DNA of 64,000 nucleotides from Sipunculus nudus (Eukaryota; Annelida; Sipuncula; Golfingiida; Sipunculidae): NCBI GenBank assembly GCA_026874595.1, contig CM049312.1:63704929-63768928 (forward strand), given 5' to 3'. Made by a program: the position numbers and the translations under genes. The notes beneath the pieces were generated by a model. The model had not been told where the DNA came from, did not search any database, and was given only the letters and a program-made list of their open reading frames with translations. Positions 58,751 to 64,000 of the stretch are shown here, piece after piece. Numbering within the stretch: the stretch's first letter is position 1; each line of letters starts with the position of its first letter.

Positions 58751-60839
58751 GGAGAGAGAATATCTCGTACAGTTTTCTTGAAGGACGAATGGAGGAAAAT
58801 AAGAAACGGAGGGTCGTGGAGAAGCGACCGACGAGGGAAGTTGGCATGTCGAAACTTGTTGGACTTATTCCCGTCTGTGTTTGCATCATGTTTAATGTAA
58901 CGTGAATATTAAAATGTTTGCTTACGACAAGTATATACCTCTACGAAATAGGAATATCCAGAATCTGGAGATGGACATTTAAAATATCGAATGTTAATGA
59001 ACCCTGTAAGCGTTATTATTTTACTTGATTCGGTATGTGTTGGTTACTGTAAAATTCCCTATGCGACTAAATTTCGTGTAAACCCAAGTGTAATAACCGC
59101 GAAATGAGAATTTTGTGATAGTCATGACCTGAAATCCAGTGGACAATGATACCACACCAAGTGCTGTTTCCCTGAAATGTGTTAGCAAATCAACATGCAG
59201 CATGTGGGGCATGGTATGTTCGTTTTGTATTAGTCTAGGGTTGTTTCGTCCCAAGATGCTTTATACCGATTTCCTCGGGTCCTCTCGATCCACAGCTTGA
59301 GTTCGGCCCTACTTTGAAAATCGTGTATGGTCCCAAAAAGGGTAATTCTTTCGAATCTTATAATGATTTTTTATCCGGTGTCAACATAAAATATTTAACT
59401 TTCATTGTCTTTGGATGTTTTCTTGAAACTTCTGAAAGGTTGTAACGCCAATGTAATCCTCAAATGCCCAACATATCCATAATTTATCAAAAAGCCATGT
59501 TTACATAGAGATGATGTCACCATGATTGTATATAGTGTCCCAGTCTTTTGCATTTGAATTTAGACTGTGATTTACACGGGACTTGCTTTGTGACTTCGCT
59601 CCGATATTATCACTGTTGGCCCAGCGAATGCGGTGGTTCATAGGGGATCGTGCAGGGTATAAGTCGATCAACGTCCGCTTCCAACACGTCCTTAAATATG
59701 TCATGTTTAAATCACGGCGGGCTTAAAAATGATCTTAAGGGGATAATGTTTCATTTGAATAACCAGGTAAGAACGCAGTAAAGTTGCTAGAAAGACCCAT
59801 TTAGTTACAAAGACAAAAACGGATGTATTATGACGTGTATATTTAGCATTTTTAAAAGTTTTTTTGGTACCTTATACAAATTCCCCATCACACGGCCACA
59901 GTATACAGGTCAGGGCCACGACTTTGGTGTTTTCACAGTTTTGGACCCCGCAACAAAGAGGAGGGCTGCAATAATGTTCAATGGTGTTGTTCTACGATAT
60001 TTTAAATATAGAAATCTTAGGAATAAAACAGGTCAATTAACATTATAGGACATCATTTCTCAACAAGATCGTCAGCGCAGGGTCTGCTCCATCATATCGG
60101 ACTTTTATTTTATATTTGTATTTATTTAAAAAACTGTGATTTACTACAGTTAAATCTGAAATGTAGGTATCAGAAATTGATTCACTTTTTAGTACAAGTA
60201 AGATTTGATACGTTTTTGCATTTCGGCATGATATCCCTACCCTTCTAACTGCGAAAGAAATATTCAATATTTTGCAGATAAATAATTTTATTTTGTCGAT
60301 TATAAAATGACCTGAAGGCTGTATATTTCTTTTTAATTAATTTCCTTTTATTATCCAGTTAATTAGAGTTCTTCATCATATTACCGTCCGTATTAACCAT
60401 TTGTTTTGATCATCTCTTCAACATACCCTAGTACAAATAAAACTTTCTGCTTAAAAATACACTATATTTATGGTAACTTCGGGATCCAATATGCGTGTTT
60501 GGTGAGTGGTCATACCGATATATTACACTACCAAAATCCAAACCCGGCCAGTGTCAGTATTTCATATTAATATTCCACATTATTTAATTTAATGTTTATG
60601 TTGAACAACAGGCACATATAAACACATATAGTTCAGAAAAAGACAGTCTCCTGAATGACCTGGAAATATTGGTCATTCAGAAGCAGATCAAATCAAAAAT
60701 GCTTATTGGATACAATGAATCCATCGTGGATTGGTATTCGCTGAGAAATATACCGTTTATAAAAGTTTTACTCTAATAAACAAGCCCTATACACAATGTC
60801 CAGGTCATTGAATCCCATAACTAAAACATTGGTATAGTC
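57926..60839. other. A5 3' flank and A-to-B flank
   Basis: No gene. 57926-59100 matches the flanks of A1 and A3; 59900-60800 matches 9200-9870 and 10350-10500. The CR1 insertion seen in units 1 and 2 is absent: at about 60620-60640 the sequence runs from 'aggcacatataaacac' straight to 'agacagtctcctgaatga'. Confidence 0.55.
58707..58745 (+). repeat. (GA)n microsatellite
   Basis: About 19 AG units, followed by an imperfect purine stretch. It corresponds to those after A1 and A4. Confidence 0.95.
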
Positions 60840-61243
60840 TTAATACAATGCAGATTCAATACAAAATGTTTTTTTTTGGTATTGATGTAACCGTTATTCA
60901 TATCGAAGTATTATATCCAGAGTGATAAAATTATCTAGCATAACAAGGTGTAAAATCTGAATAAACCAGAGTGGCATGTGTGTGGCTGTGTAATAGATGA
61001 TGAAATACAGACTCATGAATACCTATGCATTTGAATGAGAAGTGCACTGACAGTATGTAAAAGAAACGAGCGTGAGAACGTGTGAATGAATATTTAAATT
61101 ATGTGGAAAAGCGAGTTGGAGTGCAAACTGGCATCACCTGTATGTAAAATGCATGTATCACAAAACATGAAACCACTAATTTCTGTTTCAAAACTCCCGA
61201 AAAACCCTGTCTGGATAGGACATTATACCAAACAGAAAACACA

Positions 61244-64000
61244 ATGTCAAGACACCTAGAAGAAAGTACCAAAGAAGAACGGGTTGGTAACGAAATTCCA
61301 CCTTTCGTGGAAGAGCTTCCTCTTGATGAATGTCACTGGAATAGCAAAAGGCCTCTCTCCTGGTGGAAGTGGAAGCTAATGTCGCTCTATATTTCCATGT
61401 TTATGCTGGTATGTATTTTATTTTATACACACCATTTGATTAAATTTTTATTAGATTTATATTCTATATAAATATAATAGAAAAAAATTATATAATTTAT
61501 ATTATATTTATATACAGTTATCCAAGTGTATATAACTTTTTCTTAAAATGTTTGTTTATCATTTTATTAATGCTTATTGTAGCCCAAGAACGTGTTCTAT
61601 ATAAGCTATTATGTATCACCACGCAATCGTTTAAGATTTGTGTTACATTGATTGCGTATATGGCGAAGTGCATGAAAAATATCTAATTTCTGTAAGATTA
61701 TCTCGAACAAATGATGGAGAATTTATTCAAACAGAATAACAGAAAAAAACCCTTGCATCCGAAAGTTGAGGAATTTGAGAATTAGAGTATTAAGAGTATT
61801 AAGGGAACCATAAAGGTTAGCTCACCTCAGAAACCATGATAATATTTTAATATTCTCCATGTTCAAAGACCCACCTATGAAAATTTAATGAAACCGTTGA
61901 GCTTTGGAAATATATGTAGACACAGGCAGGCTGACGCACAAATTTTTCTGTATCACATATATGCACAAAATACACATCTAGATAGACAGACAGAAGGATG
62001 AATGTTTATAATCATATGAAAACAACAAACAATTGACGTGTATGTTGCATAACGTCAATCTCTGACTCGTGTAATTTATGTGGTTTGACAGGGGTTTGTC
62101 ATGTCCCTCCATGGCCCAGCCCTATTAGATATGACGGAGTACCTTAATACGGATGTAAAAACTATCTCCATGGTAACGTCCATAGGCGCTGCTGGAGGAT
62201 TTGTTGGTGTAATATTAAGTGGTTTGCTTTCAAGAAAGGTTTACCCTGAGCTTCATTTATTGGCAAATGTTCTCTGGATTGGAGCTGCTACCGCGATAAT
62301 GCCATGGGCAGGACCTTTGACAGTATACGGATTTTTCTACACTCTCTTGTCATTTGGAATTGGGTTGTTTGAACCGCGTAGGTGAAATGTACACGGCTTT
62401 CTTTTGTACAAGACCAAACTTAACAAGGTCCTTATAAATAAGTAATTTTAATATTGGACAAAGCTAGGAAGTTGAATTTACCTGATAACAAGCGATGTTT
62501 TTTTTGTCTTTAAAGTGTTAGGTATAAATTTATAATTTTTTTGTCAGAACTCTAAATATTCACAAACTTATTTGGTTTAAAGATATTCCCCCAGTAAAAA
62601 ATGCAGTAAAATTAATATAAATTTATTGTTATGTTTATTTTAATATTCAAACAAGTGTGTATTTCGACACATTATCACAACTGGGTTTGATAGTTTTTTT
62701 TTCAAATAAACGATAACTATGAAGCTTGACACATAATTAAAAAGTATTAAATATCATATAGTTGCCTTCATTCTTTACAATCAGGCTTCAGCATGATTTT
62801 AAGGTTATATCTATACACCTGTGCTAATTAATTTTGCACACAATTATTGTGATCAATATATGACCTTATGAAACCATCTTTCAATATTCTAAAAAAAACA
62901 ATAGTTACTTGTCCACACTTTCCAGCAACAAACAGAAGATAAAAGAAAAAGTCATTTCATTTTTCCAACCTTTTGTGACTACGTTCACTCCCTGATATTT
63001 TCTTTTCTGGGATTGCAGTGTTCATGGCGTATCCACTGCAAGTGATGAGAAGAAGCAAAATGCGGGACCCCGCAGAGCAAGCAGTCCACGCATCATGGTC
63101 TGCCGGGGCGTTCACTGGGCCATTCATTACAGGTCTTTTCTTATCGTCTAATGATACATTATCTGAAAAAATTGAGGGCAAAAATGAGACAATAACGGAA
63201 GGCATGTATACAAGGGCTAATACTTACTTATATATTAAAGCAAATACATCGACCGATCTTAATTTAACATTACATTACTCGAATACTACAACATCTAATG
63301 AGGAACTAATGGTGCCTTATGCATATCTAACCAGTGGATTCGCCATGATAGTGTCAGCAATACCACCGCTAATAATACTCTTAATCGGCCCCAGAACATC
63401 AAAGCAAATTGTGGAAGCAAGTCGTGTAAAGCAGGAACATAAATCACGAATTCATATAGCAGTCATGTTATTTTACTCACTTTGGTGTTGTTTGTATATA
63501 TGGTGTGAACACCTTCCTGCGTTGTTCATGCCAGCTTTCGTTGTAACACACCTTGGCTGGAGTAGATATGAAGGTGCTCTCATCTCGTCTACTTTATTTG
63601 GGGCCCACACTCTCGGCAGATTGATAAGTGTGCCGATATCAGCAAAACTGAGCTCAGGGAGAATGATCACCAGTAGTTTGACCTTGACCTTTCTAGCATA
63701 CCTGATGCTCCTCCTGCTCCATCCAATGGATCCTATGGTTGTGTGGGTCAGTATTGCGCTTGCTGGGGTTGGCATGTCCTGTTTCTATGGTGCTGGTATA
63801 TTATGGATTTCAACATTTATTGATGTCACTAATTTTGAAGCTTCCATATTCGCATTTGGAGCAGCGGTCGGGACTTCAACAGGTAGCGCCTTTACAGGGT
63901 ACATGTTTGAAATGTATTCTCCTTTGTGGCTTTTGCATATCATACTTGGTGCCACCATTTTAAGTATATTAATTTATATAACCTTGTATTTGATCAGGAA
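61244..64000 (+). CDS. B5: apparently intact B-type MFSD4/NaGLT1-like transporter (3' end outside window)
   Basis: Exons 61244-61408, 62092-62377 and 63019 to beyond 64000 have GT-AG introns of 683 and 641 bp in phases 0 and 1, like A3. The reading frame is open through all three to the window edge (about 477 codons). The start is the first ATG after an in-frame TAA (MSRHLEESTKEERVGNEIPP). Exon 1 ends with KLMSLYISMFML (TM1 entry). Exon 2 holds SLHGPALLDMTEYL, the family signature, and TM2-TM4. Exon 3 holds RDPAEQAVHASWSAGAFTGP (TM5), a loop with NET, NTS, NLT and NTT sequons, TM6, and TM7-TM12 (GWSRYEGALISS, GAHTLGRLISVP). It differs from A3 by many residues, so the two types are old. It is the only undamaged B copy here. 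Substrate unknown. Confidence 0.85.

Noticed and set aside
1-64000. tRNA or rRNA genes
   Set aside because: I looked for cloverleaf-like or rRNA-like stretches and found none I could support by eye; a tRNA scan would settle it.

Overview
This window is nuclear DNA of an animal, most likely a marine invertebrate and perhaps a mollusc or other lophotrochozoan (inference). The coding exons have GT-AG introns, the intergenic DNA is visibly AT-rich and full of (TAA)n and (GA)n microsatellites, and there are CR1-like and L1/Tx1-like LINEs plus small DNA transposons. I see no operons, ribosome binding sites, or bacterial or viral genes.

The window is one decayed tandem array of 12-TM major facilitator transporters of the MFSD4 / sodium-dependent glucose transporter 1 (NaGLT1) type. 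Three paralogue types recur on the + strand in the order A, B, C, and the flanking DNA is duplicated with them. Unit 1: A1 (4.4-7.0 kb), B1 (10.5-12.1), C1 (15.8-16.8). Unit 2: A2 (18.6-19.9), B2 (21.1-22.6), C2 remnant (23.7). Unit 3: A3 (28.5-30.9), B3/C3 fusion (32.4-32.8). Unit 4: A4 (37.8-38.9), B4/C4 chimera (41.6-46.4). Unit 5: A5 (48.2 and 57.7 kb, split by a LINE), B5 (61.2 kb to the window end). A fourth type, D, survives as two exon-2 remnants in opposite orientation at 26.0 and 27.3 kb.

Only two members look intact. A3 is a three-exon gene of 490 codons. B5 is a three-exon gene whose last exon runs off the window. Both share one gene model: exon 1 of 156-165 nt ending in phase 0, exon 2 of 286 nt ending in phase 1, and one long last exon. 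All other copies carry frameshifts, stops, or deletions that join parts of different exons or different paralogues.

Mobile DNA: a 9.4-kb minus-strand L1/Tx1-like LINE (48.38-57.74 kb) sits inside the last exon of A5, and its ORF1 and ORF2 are both broken. A 685-bp terminal-inverted-repeat element with a 9-bp target duplication lies at 38.9-39.6 kb, and a 1.24-kb element with TA flanks lies at 13.1-14.4 kb. CR1-like 3' fragments lie at 8.3, 9.9, 20.6 and 33.5 kb. A LINE-derived segment is present twice (0.5-3.2 and 34.1-36.0 kb). Because some insertions are present in some units and absent from the matching place in others, the window records the order of duplications, deletions and insertions.
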